Assembly: GCF_011601315.1 (NCBI RefSeq)
Contig: NZ_JAAORA010000002.1
Span: forward strand, 1-64,000
Length of the DNA: 64,000 nucleotides
DNA from: Candidatus Chlorobium masyuteum
Lineage (GTDB): Bacteria > Bacteroidota > Chlorobiia > Chlorobiales > Chlorobiaceae
Direction of reading: 5' to 3'
A model generated the notes under the pieces. The model was not told where the DNA came from. It saw only the letters and a program-made list of their open reading frames with translations, and searched no databases. The position numbers and the translations under genes are program-made. Positions 15,078 through 24,939 of this stretch are shown piece by piece. Every line of letters starts with the position of its first letter. The stretch's first letter is position 1.

Positions 15078-17463
15078 CTTCGGCCACAGCTTCTGCCGGA
15101 GCTGTGAGAAGTCCGGACTCTTCAGCCCTCGAAATAATGTCATCAACGGGAATGGTCATCGGAACCGGCTTGCCATCCGTCATGGTGAGCGTTACGGCTG
15201 GGTGAGCTTTCTGATGTTCAGCCATTACCGCTTCCCAGCGGTTCCGGGCGGTTTCGTCGAGTGTGCTCCAGGCAAGACGCCCGCGGCATTTCGGGAATTT
15301 TGAACAGCCGAGCCAGAGACCTCTTTTCCCGCTTCTGAGGTAGAGCGGAGCGCCGCACTTTGCGCAGAGAATATCAGTCAGCACCGGCGGGGTCTTCAAC
15401 GGTTCAATGTGGCGCTGTTTATTGAGATTCAGCAGTGTGTTACACTTCGGATAGTTCGAACAGGCAAGAAATGCGCCCAGCCGCCCCTTGCGGAGCAGCA
15501 TATGTCCCTCCTTGCATGAAGGGCAGACAATTCCGCTGTCTTTCGGCTTCTCCTTGTTGGTGGCGATCGTCTTGATGTTTTTGCACTTGGGATAGTGTGA
15601 ACAGCCGAGAAATTTTCCGCTCGCCGTCCATTTGACAACCATCTGACCCACACCACATTTTTCACAGGTAGTGGTTTCGCTGTTCTGCGGGATAAGCGGA
15701 TCGCTTTTGCGAAGGCTCAGGACGGTTTCAAGCGGTTTGTAGAAGTTGTCCAGCACCTGTTCATACTCATCCTCTCCGCTTGCCACCTTGTCCAGCTCAT
15801 CCTCCATGAATGCCGTAAAGCCGACATTGAAGAGGTCGGGAAAGTTGGCAACGAGAATCAGCGAAACATCCTTGCCGAGTTCGGTAGGAATGATCTTTTT
15901 CTTCTCAAGCTCGACATAGCGTCGATCCTGCAGAGTTGAGAAAATGGATGCATAGGTTGACGGCCGGCCTATACCGTAATTATCAAGATCCTTGACGAGT
16001 GTCGCCTCGCTGTATCGTGCCGGAGGACGGGTGAAGCTCTGCTTGCGGTCAACATCTTCGAGCGCGAGAGACTCTTTTACGGCAATGCGTTCCGGGAGCT
16101 GAACGGTCGGCTCCTTTTCTACATCCTCCTTTGTGGATCGCTGTGCTTCGTAATCCAGCTCTCTCTGGTCGTCATAGACCCGCATGAAGCCGGGGAATAG
16201 GATCCTGTTTCCGGTTGCACGAAAGAGAAATCTTGCGGATTGATCTTCTACGTCAACTCTGGTCTGCTCAATTTTTGCAGGGGCCATCATTGCAGCCAGA
16301 AACCGTTTCCAGATCAGTTCATAGAGTTTGAACTGCTCTGCAGAGAGGAACTGGCGGACCTGTTCAGGCTTTTTTGCAATAGAGGTCGGTCGTATGGCTT
16401 CATGGGCGTCCTGGGCATTCTTTCCGGACTTTGCCGCACCGCCAAATCCGATATACTCCTTGCCGAACTGGTTGTCGATATAGGCTCTTGCCTGGGCAAC
16501 GGCTTCCGTGCCTATGCGTGTCGAGTCTGTTCTCATATAGGTAATGAGACCCGCAGCCCCTTCCGCACCGAGATCGATTCCCTCATAGAGCTGCTGGGCA
16601 ATACGCATGGTTTTCTGTGAACCGAAACCAAGCTGGTTTGAAGCTGCCTGCTGAAGCAGTGACGTGGTGAATGGCAGTGGCGGTTTTCGCTGCTGTATCC
16701 TGGGCGCGATCTCCGATACCGAGTAGTTCCCCTCCCTGACGAGTGCAGCTATCGCTTCGGCCTGAGTCTGATTGGTTATCTCCGGTTTGTCACCGTCGAA
16801 GCGGACAAGTTTTGTTCTGAACGACTCTTTTCCCGGAGTCATGAACTCCGCGCCGATTGTCCAGTACTCCTGAATTTCGAAGCGATTGATTTCAGCTTCA
16901 CGCTCACAGATCAGTCTGAGCGCAACAGACTGGACTCTGCCTGCCGAGAGACCGCGCAGGACAACATTCCATAAAAACGGACTGATCTTGTAGCCTACTA
17001 TTTTGTCAAGCCCCTGACGGGTCTGCTGGGAGCGGACAAGCCGGTAGTCAATCTGGCGGGGCTCCTGGATAGCTGCAATGATCGCATTTTTGGTGATCTC
17101 ATTAAAGAGCACCCGGAAGACCGGTTTTTTTGTTGCTCCGATCTCGTTTGAAATATGCCATGCAATTGCTTCGCCTTCGCGGTCAGGGTCAGTGGCGATG
17201 AGGATTTCATCAGCTTCTGCGGCAAGTTTTTTTAACTGCCGGACAACTTTTTCCTTTCCTGCAATGATCTCATACCGCGGTTCGTAGTGATGCTCAAAGT
17301 CAAGACCGATCTCTTTTTTCGGCAGATCCTTGATATGGCCGACTGACGCAAAGACGGTATACTTGTCGCCAAGATATTTATTGATTGTTTTTGCCTTTGA
17401 GGGGGATTCGACTACAATCAGGGTCCTGTTTCTGGCAGATGGTGTTGCAGCTTTTGAAGCCAT
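15067..17463 (-). CDS. topA: DNA topoisomerase I
   Basis: A 798-residue type IA topoisomerase. TOPRIM domain near the N-terminus (VVESPSKAKTINKYLG; DPDREGEAIAWH near residue 90), the active-site tyrosine in GLITYMRTDSTR (about 305), and a C-terminal run of topoisomerase zinc fingers with CxxC pairs (CEKCGVGQM, CSHYPKCKN, CPSCKEGHM, CSNYPKCNT, CAKCGAPLY, CSKFPKCRG). It relaxes negative supercoils. Monocistronic, divergent from the amidase gene. Confidence 0.97.
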   Translation of the reverse strand: MASKAATPSARNRTLIVVESPSKAKTINKYLGDKYTVFASVGHIKDLPKKEIGLDFEHHYEPRYEIIAGKEKVVRQLKKLAAEADEILIATDPDREGEAIAWHISNEIGATKKPVFRVLFNEITKNAIIAAIQEPRQIDYRLVRSQQTRQGLDKIVGYKISPFLWNVVLRGLSAGRVQSVALRLICEREAEINRFEIQEYWTIGAEFMTPGKESFRTKLVRFDGDKPEITNQTQAEAIAALVREGNYSVSEIAPRIQQRKPPLPFTTSLLQQAASNQLGFGSQKTMRIAQQLYEGIDLGAEGAAGLITYMRTDSTRIGTEAVAQARAYIDNQFGKEYIGFGGAAKSGKNAQDAHEAIRPTSIAKKPEQVRQFLSAEQFKLYELIWKRFLAAMMAPAKIEQTRVDVEDQSARFLFRATGNRILFPGFMRVYDDQRELDYEAQRSTKEDVEKEPTVQLPERIAVKESLALEDVDRKQSFTRPPARYSEATLVKDLDNYGIGRPSTYASIFSTLQDRRYVELEKKKIIPTELGKDVSLILVANFPDLFNVGFTAFMEDELDKVASGEDEYEQVLDNFYKPLETVLSLRKSDPLIPQNSETTTCEKCGVGQMVVKWTASGKFLGCSHYPKCKNIKTIATNKEKPKDSGIVCPSCKEGHMLLRKGRLGAFLACSNYPKCNTLLNLNKQRHIEPLKTPPVLTDILCAKCGAPLYLRSGKRGLWLGCSKFPKCRGRLAWSTLDETARNRWEAVMAEHQKAHPAVTLTMTDGKPVPMTIPVDDIISRAEESGLLTAPAEAVAEVTA

Positions 17464-17691
17464 TGATCAGTCCCGAGGTAAGAGCGTTACAATTAAATTT
17501 TGAAAAAGATAGGTGTTGATGAGCAAAAAACAAATTTTACCACTATTAACACCGTATACTGTTCCGCTAAGAGCGGGTTGTAACTGATTATTTCCTGATG
17601 CTAAAACAGGGAGTGCAGGTCAACAAAAAATATTTTATTACTATTGTGGTAATGCGGCAATGTTTACTCGAACAAACTTTTTATAACAACC

Positions 17692-19422
17692 ATGCCTGAC
17701 GTCATCCGTCATAGTATCTATCGAATCGCTCTGGTTCTGCTGGTGACGGTGCTGCAGCTCTTCTCCCTATCGCTTTTTGCAGCATCACCACCACTTACCT
17801 ACGGCCCGACAACGGTTCCCGTACAGGTAAATATGGGTGTTGACCAGCGCTATACCATCAAGATTCTTGCCATGAGAAGCGGCAATACGCTGATGGTTGA
17901 TATTGGCTCCATGGCCAGGGCGTTGCGTATGAGCTTTCATAGTGAGGGCGGCACCTATGATATCGAGGAGTCGCTGGATAGTCCGGGTTCGCGCTGCAGG
18001 GTTGAGCCCGGCAACCATTTTGCCAGTGTTGTTTCCAAGGATCCTGAAGGTCGGCAACGAATTATTCAACTTAACGCCGCACCGCTACGGATAGAGTCAA
18101 GGAGCTATCTTCCGGTTACCCAGGCGTGCCGGCTTTTTACCGTCTGGCTTGACAGGGAGATTGTCTACAGCTATTCCTCAGGAAGGATCACCGCCTGGCT
18201 AAAAGGAAAGCGGTTTGCTGAATCAGTCGCGTCAATAGGCGTAGTAAAAAGTGATGATCAAAATGATCTGACCCGCAAAACGGCGTCAGCTGAAGAAGCA
18301 AAAACAGTGATAACGGGCATTGAAGTTGAGAATCGTGCAAATGGAGCAATCATAACCTTTGCCGCTACCGGCGCTCCAGCCCAGGCTTCGCTTCTCAAGC
18401 CTGATGCCGAGGGAACGGCCTATTTTTCACTCCAGAATGGGCAGTGTGACGGTGATGCGCTTTCGAAAATTTATGGCAGCGGGGTTGTCAGGGTCATTAC
18501 GCCGAAACAGTTTGAAGGTGGCGGATTACAGTTTGCTATCACGCTCGACAACAAGGCATTTATTATTAATTCCGTCGAATTTCAGCGGGACGCCAAAAAA
18601 AACCGTTATCAGCTCTATATCCGCAGTAAAGCTGATGTGCAGGAGATCCGCAAAAGGGAAAAGGAGGAGCAGATCGCCAGGGTTATCAATCGGGATGTTG
18701 AAAAGTGGAAACTCAATACGGTAGTTCTTGACGCCGGTCATGGAGGCAAGGATCCCGGAGCTATTGGAGGCAATGGTACCAGGGAGAAGGATGTTGTCCT
18801 GAACATTGTCCATGATCTCGGAAACTTTATAGAGCAGAATTGGCCGGATGTGAACGTGATCTACACCAGAAAGGATGACACCTTCATCCCTCTGCATGAA
18901 CGGGGGAAAATAGCTAACAGAGCAGGAGGAAAACTCTTCATCAGCGTCCACTGCAATGCAAGTCCGAATCGATCAGCCCGGGGCTCCGAGGTCTATATTC
19001 TCGGTCTGCACAAAACGCAGGCAGCGCTTGATGTGGCTCTGTTTGAAAACTCGGTTATCCGCAAGGAGGATGACTATCAGTTGCAGTATAAAGGGTTTTC
19101 AGAGGAACATCTCATTATGAGCAGTATGGCGCAGAACGCCTTTGCCCGGCAGTCTACTTCGCTTGCCCAGGATATTCTCAAGCCGGTCGAAAAAATTCCG
19201 GGCAATAATGGTCGAGGTGTTCGTCAGGCAGGATTTATGGTTTTATGGACACCCTCCATGCCGAGTGCTCTTGTCGAAGTTGGCTACCTCTCGAATTACG
19301 ACGAAGAGCGCGTTCTTCGGGATCGCCAGGAGCAGGCCAAAATAGCCTATGGTATTTTCAAAGGGCTGGAGAGCTATCGGAAGAATTACGAAACCACTAC
19401 CATGGCTTCCATGGGGAAGTGA
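17692..19422 (+). CDS. N-acetylmuramoyl-L-alanine amidase (AMIN-type domain + Amidase_3)
   Basis: A 576-residue envelope protein. Hydrophobic N-terminal export signal (residues 9-30), a beta-rich N-terminal region (about 45-170), an AMIN-like module (about 205-310), then a zinc amidase domain from about 342: TVVLDAGHGGKDPGAIGG, FISVHCNAS, and VEVGYLSNYDEE. It cleaves the lactyl-amide bond of peptidoglycan, as AmiC does in daughter-cell separation; AMIN modules direct such enzymes to the septum or envelope. A strong terminator follows at 19440. It has its own promoter region, divergent from topA. Confidence 0.9.
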   Translation: MPDVIRHSIYRIALVLLVTVLQLFSLSLFAASPPLTYGPTTVPVQVNMGVDQRYTIKILAMRSGNTLMVDIGSMARALRMSFHSEGGTYDIEESLDSPGSRCRVEPGNHFASVVSKDPEGRQRIIQLNAAPLRIESRSYLPVTQACRLFTVWLDREIVYSYSSGRITAWLKGKRFAESVASIGVVKSDDQNDLTRKTASAEEAKTVITGIEVENRANGAIITFAATGAPAQASLLKPDAEGTAYFSLQNGQCDGDALSKIYGSGVVRVITPKQFEGGGLQFAITLDNKAFIINSVEFQRDAKKNRYQLYIRSKADVQEIRKREKEEQIARVINRDVEKWKLNTVVLDAGHGGKDPGAIGGNGTREKDVVLNIVHDLGNFIEQNWPDVNVIYTRKDDTFIPLHERGKIANRAGGKLFISVHCNASPNRSARGSEVYILGLHKTQAALDVALFENSVIRKEDDYQLQYKGFSEEHLIMSSMAQNAFARQSTSLAQDILKPVEKIPGNNGRGVRQAGFMVLWTPSMPSALVEVGYLSNYDEERVLRDRQEQAKIAYGIFKGLESYRKNYETTTMASMGK

Positions 19423-19439
19423 ACCGCCATTGCGTGAAT

Positions 19440-19469
19440 AAAAAAGGTGTCCGGCAGGGCGCCTTTTTT
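19440..19469 (+). terminator. Rho-independent terminator after the amidase gene
   Basis: 13-bp stem (19440-19452 with 19457-19469, two G-U pairs), loop GGCA, ending in TTTTTT. It separates the amidase gene from the biotin regulon and lies just before the birA promoter. Confidence 0.88.
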
Positions 19470-19475
19470 ATTCAC

Positions 19476-19504
19476 TTGCAAAGTTGTCAACCCCGCACTA
19501 AATT
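19476..19504 (+). promoter_or_regulatory. Candidate promoter of the birA-bio operon
   Basis: TTGCAA (19476-19481), 17-nt spacer, TAAATT (19499-19504), about 70 nt before the birA start and just after the upstream terminator. It is overlapped by the BirA operator described next. Confidence 0.55.
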
Positions 19505-19515
19505 CAGGTTCACAT
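19484..19515 (+). promoter_or_regulatory. BirA operator
   Basis: TTGTCAACC (19484-19492), 14 nt, GGTTCACAT (19507-19515). The half-sites match the known BirA pattern TTGTNAACC - N14/15 - GGTTNACAA, with the final two bases of the right half differing. It covers the -10 of the predicted promoter, the usual layout for repression. Established for BirA in many bacteria; use here is inferred from sequence and from birA being the first gene downstream. Confidence 0.75.
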
Positions 19516-19572
19516 TTGCTCCGGAGCACACGGACGGTAACCCCGTTATTACAGATTCGACCCGCTGATCGT

Positions 19573-20556
19573 ATGAACAATCTCTCCGCACAGATTCTCT
19601 GTCGCCTTGCAACTACAGGAGATTTTTTATCAGGTGAAGAGCTTTGCCGGGAATTCGGGGTAACCAGAAGTGCCGTATGGAAGCACATTCGACTGCTTCG
19701 CAGCGAAGGTTATCAGCTTGATGCCGTAACAGGCCGGGGATACCGGCTGACCGCTCTGACCGGCAGAGCTGTTTCGGCTGAAGTGGAACCGTTTCTTTCG
19801 ACACGATGTTTCGGGAGGAACCTCTTCTATCACGAAACTACCGATTCCACCAATCTCCAGGCTAAAGCGCTCGCCGTCAGGGGTTCTGTGGAAGGCACCG
19901 TTGTTGCTGCCGATTCCCAGACAGGGGGAAGGGGAAGAATGGGCCGGAGCTGGAACTCTCCTGCAGGAAAAAATCTCTACTTCACCCTGATTCTGCGCCC
20001 GGAAGTACCATCCCTGCGTGTTCCCCAGCTTACGCTGCTTGTCGCTGTTGCTCTTCACCGGGCATTGGTCCGCTTTGTTCCCGATCTTCAGCCGAAGATC
20101 AAGTGGCCGAACGACATTCTCGTCAATGAAAAGAAGATTTGCGGTGTGCTGTGTGAAATGCAGTCGGAACCTGATTGTACACACTTCGTTGTTGTCGGGC
20201 TCGGTATCAATGTCAATCAGTCAGAGTTTCCGGCCGAACTTGAGGGACGCGCTACCTCGCTCTTTCTGGAGAGCGGTCGATCCTTTTCAAAGCCGGAGCT
20301 GCTTGCCGCTTTTCTGAACCAGTTTGAGCCCCTTTATGATCGCTGGCTGATTGAAGAGGATCTTGGTTTTGTGCTCTCCTATATCGAAGGACATTCACTT
20401 CTTCAGTCAAGAGTTGTCCTGGTTGAGCAGTTTAACCGGACAATAAGCGGAACCGTTTCGGGTATCGCAAAGGGTGGCGAGCTGATGCTTGAGGGTGATG
20501 ATGGCGGCACGGTTCTGGTGTCATCGGGCGAAGCCCATCTTTCAAAAAGCAATTAA
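19573..20556 (+). CDS. birA: Bifunctional biotin-protein ligase / biotin operon repressor
   Basis: A 327-residue BirA of the regulatory class. N-terminal winged helix (residues 1-65; EELCREFGVTRSAVWKHIR), catalytic domain with the biotinyl-AMP loop ADSQTGGRGRMGRSW (usually GRGRRGR), KIKWPNDILV, and a C-terminal SH3-like domain (ISGTVSGIAKGGELML). It activates biotin and joins it to acetyl-CoA or pyruvate carboxylase, and with biotinyl-AMP represses the bio genes. ATG 19573 gives the HTH start. With the operator upstream it should repress itself as well as the bio genes, which begin 21 nt after its stop. Confidence 0.93.
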   Translation: MNNLSAQILCRLATTGDFLSGEELCREFGVTRSAVWKHIRLLRSEGYQLDAVTGRGYRLTALTGRAVSAEVEPFLSTRCFGRNLFYHETTDSTNLQAKALAVRGSVEGTVVAADSQTGGRGRMGRSWNSPAGKNLYFTLILRPEVPSLRVPQLTLLVAVALHRALVRFVPDLQPKIKWPNDILVNEKKICGVLCEMQSEPDCTHFVVVGLGINVNQSEFPAELEGRATSLFLESGRSFSKPELLAAFLNQFEPLYDRWLIEEDLGFVLSYIEGHSLLQSRVVLVEQFNRTISGTVSGIAKGGELMLEGDDGGTVLVSSGEAHLSKSN

Positions 20557-20577
20557 CTTATAAAAAAGAATAACGTT

Positions 20578-21582
20578 ATGGACCAGAAGGCACTTCATCC
20601 TCATATTATTGCTGCTTACCGTGTGCTTGAAACCGGAGAGCCGATTTCACAAGCTGATGCGCTCCGGCTTGCGACGGTGCCGGGAGAACTCTCCCTTGAT
20701 CTCGCCTCGCTGGCAAACAAGGTGAAAAACCGCTATGCCTCAAAGGAGGAGTCTCTGTATTCGTGCTCTATCATGAATGCCAAATCGGGAGTGTGTGGTG
20801 AAAACTGCAAGTTCTGCGCCCAGTCGCGCCATAACCGGGCCGATATTGAGGTTTATGATCTGGTTGATGAAGAGTCGGTCCTGCTTGAGGCTCGCAACTG
20901 TTATTCCTCGGGTGTTTCCCATTTCGGTATTGTCACCAGCGGCTACGGGTATAAAAAGATAAACGGCGAGTTTCAGCGGGTGCTTGCTATGATCGACCGG
21001 CTGCATGCCGAACTTCCCTCCCTGAACATCTGTGCCTCGCTTGGCATTCTCGGTGAAGAGCCTGCCGCTGCCCTTGCCGCTCATGGAATCTCCCACTACA
21101 ATATCAATATCCAGGTTGCACCCGACCGCTACCATGATCTGATTGCCGATACACACTCGGTTGAAGAGCGTATCGAGACGATCAAACGGCTGCGAAAGAA
21201 CAATATTTCGGTCTGCTGCGGTGGCATTATGGGTGTCGGAGAGAGCATGCAGGAGCGTATTGCCATGATTTTTGCACTTCAGGAGCTTGATGTATCGGTC
21301 ATACCGCTCAATGTACTGGTGCCGATTGATGGTACTCCACTTGAGGGAAAAGAGCCGCTCTCTGTGGCCGATATCGTGAAAACCTTTGCTATCTGCCGCC
21401 TGGCGCATCCGGATAAAATTATCAAGTTTGCTGCCGGCAGGGAGACGGTTATGAAGGATTTTCAGGGTCTACTTATGCTTTCAGGTGCAAACGGTTTTCT
21501 GACCGGTGGTTATCTTACAACCAGAGGTCGCGATACGGCTGAAGACCAGAGATTTGCAGGCCAGATCGAAAGTTTTAACTGA
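20578..21582 (+). CDS. bioB: Biotin synthase
   Basis: A 334-residue radical SAM enzyme: cluster motif [13 protein letters not shown] (C-x3-C-x2-C, about residues 75-87), followed by the [14 protein letters not shown] region and the C-terminal [15 protein letters not shown]. It inserts sulfur into dethiobiotin, the last pathway step. The YNIN sequence replaces the YNHNLD seen in E. coli BioB, which places this in the divergent BioB group of Chlorobi/Bacteroidetes/Firmicutes. Second gene of the birA-bio operon, 11 nt before bioF. Confidence 0.94.
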   Translation: MDQKALHPHIIAAYRVLETGEPISQADALRLATVPGELSLDLASLANKVKNRYASKEESLYSCSIMNAKSGVCGENCKFCAQSRHNRADIEVYDLVDEESVLLEARNCYSSGVSHFGIVTSGYGYKKINGEFQRVLAMIDRLHAELPSLNICASLGILGEEPAAALAAHGISHYNINIQVAPDRYHDLIADTHSVEERIETIKRLRKNNISVCCGGIMGVGESMQERIAMIFALQELDVSVIPLNVLVPIDGTPLEGKEPLSVADIVKTFAICRLAHPDKIIKFAAGRETVMKDFQGLLMLSGANGFLTGGYLTTRGRDTAEDQRFAGQIESFN

Positions 21583-21593
21583 GGTATCTGAAG

Positions 21594-22766
21594 ATGCAGT
21601 TTCAGGAACGGATCCGGCGCGAACTCGATGAGCTCCGACGGCAGGATCGATACAGGGAGCTTCCTCCTGTCACGGCACGCAGCGGCAAAGAGATTACCTT
21701 GCACGCCAGCACCCTTTTGAACCTCTCCTCAAACGACTACCTCGGTCTTGGCGATGATCCCCGGCTGCTTGCCGGGTACCGGGATACTCTTGCCGGGAAC
21801 GGCTATGCCATGACCAGCTCATCGTCCCGTCTCCTGACGGGCAACCATCCGCTCTATGACCGCCTTGAGAGGGCTCTGGCAGCACTTTACCGGCGAGAGG
21901 CGGCACTTGTCTTCAACAGCGGCTACCATGCCAACATCGGCATTATTCCTGCACTCACCAACCGCCATGATCTTGTGTTGAGCGACCGGCTCAACCATGC
22001 AAGTATCATTGACGGACTGAAGATTTCCGAAGCGCCATACCAGCGCTACCGTCACAGGGATTACGATCATCTTGAGGAGCTGCTTGCAGGAGCAGAAGGC
22101 CGGTACCGGCAGATAGTCATTGTCTCCGAATCGGTTTTCAGCATGGACGGGGATCTTGCCGATCTATCGCGGCTTGTTGAGCTCAAAAAGAGGTACGGAG
22201 CCCTGCTTGTCATTGATGAAGCTCACGGTGTTGGCGTCTTCGGAGAGCGGGGTCTCGGTCTGTGTGAAACTGCCGGAGTGGTGGAGGATATTGATATCAT
22301 TACCGGTACCTTCGGCAAGGCTCTGGCTTCTACGGGAGCCTATGCGGTGATGAGTTCACTTGTCCGGGAGTATCTCATCAACACCATGCGCTCGTTTATT
22401 TTTACCACGGCGCTTCCTCCGGTTGTTCTCGGCTGGAGCCTGCTCACGCTTGAACGGCAGTCCGCCATGGCTTCGGAGCGCCGTGCGCTGCTCAAACTTG
22501 CGGCAAAGCTTCGCCAGGAGCTGATCGGGCGCGGTCTTGATGTGCCCGGTGAGAGTCATATTGTTCCGGTTGTTACCGGAGGCAATAGTCTGGCCATTGC
22601 TCTGGCTTCAAAGCTGAGGGATGCCGGGTTCCTCGCTCTGCCGGTCCGGCCGCCTACCGTTCCGGAAAAGAGCGCCCGTATTCGTATATCTCTCCGTTCT
22701 ACTCTTGAGTGGGGGGATCTTTCCCGGCTTCCTGAACTTATAGGTGCAGCTCTCCATGAAAACTGA
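21594..22766 (+). CDS. bioF: 8-amino-7-oxononanoate synthase
   Basis: A 390-residue PLP enzyme of the alpha-oxoamine synthase family. NLSSNDYLGLGDDPRL near residue 43, SSRLLTGNHPLYDRLE near 77, LLVIDEAHGVGVFGERG, and the PLP-lysine segment GTFGKALASTGAY near 240. It condenses pimeloyl-ACP (or -CoA) with alanine. The stop lies inside the start of bioG (11-nt overlap), indicating translational coupling. Confidence 0.95.
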   Translation: MQFQERIRRELDELRRQDRYRELPPVTARSGKEITLHASTLLNLSSNDYLGLGDDPRLLAGYRDTLAGNGYAMTSSSSRLLTGNHPLYDRLERALAALYRREAALVFNSGYHANIGIIPALTNRHDLVLSDRLNHASIIDGLKISEAPYQRYRHRDYDHLEELLAGAEGRYRQIVIVSESVFSMDGDLADLSRLVELKKRYGALLVIDEAHGVGVFGERGLGLCETAGVVEDIDIITGTFGKALASTGAYAVMSSLVREYLINTMRSFIFTTALPPVVLGWSLLTLERQSAMASERRALLKLAAKLRQELIGRGLDVPGESHIVPVVTGGNSLAIALASKLRDAGFLALPVRPPTVPEKSARIRISLRSTLEWGDLSRLPELIGAALHEN

Positions 22767-23460
22767 ATGGCTCAGAAAAGAGGGCTCCGATGAACTACTG
22801 CTTTTTTTTAACGGATGGGGTATGGATGGCCGGATTGCCCGCCACCTGCTGAGTTTGTCGCTTAGAGAGGGGGTAGACGAGGATTTTAATGCGGATCTGC
22901 TTGTCTGTTACGATTATCGGAATCTGGAGCCGGAGGCGGGATTTATGGACGATGTAAGCCGCTATACCGAGATCACCGTTATAGCCTGGTCTTTCGGAGT
23001 CTGGGCGGCGCAGCAGATTATGCTCCCCCCGATAAAGCGTGCCCTTGCGCTTAACGGTACGCTTTATCCGGTAGATGAGAGGAAGGGTATCCCTCCGGGT
23101 GTTTTTCAGGCAACACTCGCATCCTACTCTGAAGAGAACCGAAACCGTTTCAACCGCAGGATGTGCGGCAGCAGCGAAGCGTTTGCATGCTTTTCAGCCA
23201 TGGCATCCGCTCGCGATACCGCTGAGCAGAAGGAAGAGCTTGAACGACTGAACGGTCACGTTCAGTCGAGGAGTCAGCCTTGCACTCCGGAGTGGCAATA
23301 CTCGCATGCCATCATAGGCGGCAGGGATCTTGTTTTTCCGGCAGAGCAGCAGTACGCAGCATGGAGAGGCGTTTCTCAAACCATTATCGGAGATATGGCA
23401 CATTTTCCTTTTTTTCATTTCAGTACCCTGCAGGAGCTGCTCGCATGCTTCAGAAAATAG
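22756..23460 (+). CDS. bioG: Pimeloyl-ACP methyl ester esterase BioG (DUF452)
   Basis: A 234-residue DUF452 protein. LLFFNGWGMDGRIARHLL near residue 17 provides the oxyanion region, and the nucleophile elbow is AWSFGVWAAQ near residue 78; the C-terminal HFPFFHF likely holds the catalytic His. BioG removes the methyl ester from pimeloyl-ACP made by BioC. ATG 22756 is chosen because it opens MKTEWLRKEG and overlaps bioF; an upstream in-frame GTG at 22744 is less likely. It overlaps bioC by 16 nt. In some bacteria BioG and BioC are fused; here they are separate but overlapping. Confidence 0.9.
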   Translation: MKTEWLRKEGSDELLLFFNGWGMDGRIARHLLSLSLREGVDEDFNADLLVCYDYRNLEPEAGFMDDVSRYTEITVIAWSFGVWAAQQIMLPPIKRALALNGTLYPVDERKGIPPGVFQATLASYSEENRNRFNRRMCGSSEAFACFSAMASARDTAEQKEELERLNGHVQSRSQPCTPEWQYSHAIIGGRDLVFPAEQQYAAWRGVSQTIIGDMAHFPFFHFSTLQELLACFRK

Positions 23461-24227
23461 ATAAACAGCTTGTAGGCGACAGGTTCCAGAGGAGCCTTTC
23501 CAGTTATGCCAACCATGCTGTTGTCCAGAACCGTATGGCTCGGGAGCTGGCGGAGATGGTCTGTCGGGAGAGCCACTCATGCGCCTTCAACCGTGTACTT
23601 GAAGTTGGTTCCGGTTCAGGGTCATTCACCGCTGAACTGCTCGGTCGGGCCAGCGTCAGGGAGTACTACGCCAATGATCTCGTTGAGGAGAGTCGTGGTT
23701 GTGTTGCCGGTGTGATTGCCGGTTTTCCGGTTGAAGCGTTTCATTTTCTGGCGGGCGATATAGAGCGTTTTGACTCTCTGCCGATGGAGCTGGATCTTGT
23801 GGTTTCCAATGCCACACTGCAGTGGCTTGTTGATCTCGACCTCTTTTTCAGCAGAATCGCAGCTCATCTCCTTCCGGGAGGGATGCTTGCCTTTACGACC
23901 TTCAGTACCCGGAATATGCGGGAAATATCGACGATTGAGGGGGGCGGGCTGGGCTATTACTCCCTCGGGGAGCTCGAAATGATTGCCGGACGGTATTTTG
24001 ATGTGATTACCGCAAGAGAGGAGGAGGTGCGCATGGAGTTCTGCTCTCCTGAAGCGGTACTCCGCCATATGCGCCATACAGGGGTCAACGGGCTTCTTCG
24101 CCGTTCATGGACCAAAAGCAGATACCAGCATTTTCTTGACCGTTACCGGCACTCCTTTTCCAGCGAAAACGGTGTCTATCTGACCTATCATCCGGTATAC
24201 TGCTGTTTAAAAAAGAGCATGTCATGA
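23445..24227 (+). CDS. bioC: Malonyl-ACP O-methyltransferase
   Basis: A 260-residue class I SAM methyltransferase. FQRSLSSYANHAVVQNRMA near residue 13 is the standard BioC start, motif I is VLEVGSGSGSFTAEL near 52, and LDLVVSNATLQWLVD near 110 is the typical acceptor region. It methylates malonyl-ACP so that fatty acid synthesis can build pimeloyl-ACP. The start lies inside bioG (ATG 23445) and the stop overlaps bioD by 4 nt. Confidence 0.93.
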   Translation: MLQKIDKQLVGDRFQRSLSSYANHAVVQNRMARELAEMVCRESHSCAFNRVLEVGSGSGSFTAELLGRASVREYYANDLVEESRGCVAGVIAGFPVEAFHFLAGDIERFDSLPMELDLVVSNATLQWLVDLDLFFSRIAAHLLPGGMLAFTTFSTRNMREISTIEGGGLGYYSLGELEMIAGRYFDVITAREEEVRMEFCSPEAVLRHMRHTGVNGLLRRSWTKSRYQHFLDRYRHSFSSENGVYLTYHPVYCCLKKSMS

Positions 24228-24898
24228 AGGGAGCTGTTGTTGCCATATCCGGCATTGATACCGGGATCGGGAAAACCTATGTCACCGGTCTTCTCGCCAG
24301 AGCCCTTCAGCAGCAGGGGCGGGAGGTCATTACCCAGAAAATAGTCCAGACCGGATGTGATGGCGTTGCCGAAGATATCCTGGAGCACCGCCGTCTCATG
24401 GGTATCGGGCTGCAGGACGCAGATCATGAGGGCCTCACCGCGCCCTATGTTTTCCCTTATCCGGCCTCTCCGCATCTCTCGGCCCGGCTTGCATCGCGGG
24501 AAATTGATGTTTTGCAGATCCGCAGGGCAACGTTTGCCTTGCAGAAGCGTTACGATCCGGTACTCCTTGAAGGGGTCGGAGGGCTGCTTGTTCCTCTTTC
24601 GCGCGATCTGCTTTTTGCCGACTATATCCGGGACGCAGGCTATCCGATCATTCTCGTTACCTCACCCCGTATGGGAAGCATCAACCACACCCTTCTTTCC
24701 ATCGAGGCATGTGTGAAACGGGGTATTGTCATCAGGGGGGTTATCTACAACTGTTTTCAGGAGAGTGAGCAGCTTATCATTGACGATACCCGTGAACTTA
24801 TCCGCCACTGGCTGCATAAAGAGGGTTTTTTTGCTCCGGTCATCAACATTCTTGACGGAGTGCTTGATCCCGACGGGGTTACTCAACTTGGTTTATAG
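24224..24898 (+). CDS. bioD: Dethiobiotin synthetase
   Basis: A 224-residue P-loop ATPase-like enzyme. P-loop SGIDTGIGKTYVTGLLARA at residues 9-27, the QKIVQTG lysine near 40, LLEGVGGLLVPLSRD near 115. It forms the ureido ring of dethiobiotin from DAPA, CO2 and ATP. It overlaps bioC by 4 nt. The short C-terminus is normal. Confidence 0.94.
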   Translation: MKGAVVAISGIDTGIGKTYVTGLLARALQQQGREVITQKIVQTGCDGVAEDILEHRRLMGIGLQDADHEGLTAPYVFPYPASPHLSARLASREIDVLQIRRATFALQKRYDPVLLEGVGGLLVPLSRDLLFADYIRDAGYPIILVTSPRMGSINHTLLSIEACVKRGIVIRGVIYNCFQESEQLIIDDTRELIRHWLHKEGFFAPVINILDGVLDPDGVTQLGL

Positions 24899-24939
24899 CA
24901 AACCGTCGTATTTTTATAAGCTGTAAGACCTATACCGGA

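Noticed and set aside
20740-21408. A 222-codon open frame on the minus strand
   Set aside because: Antisense to bioB, with no known motif or ribosome site.
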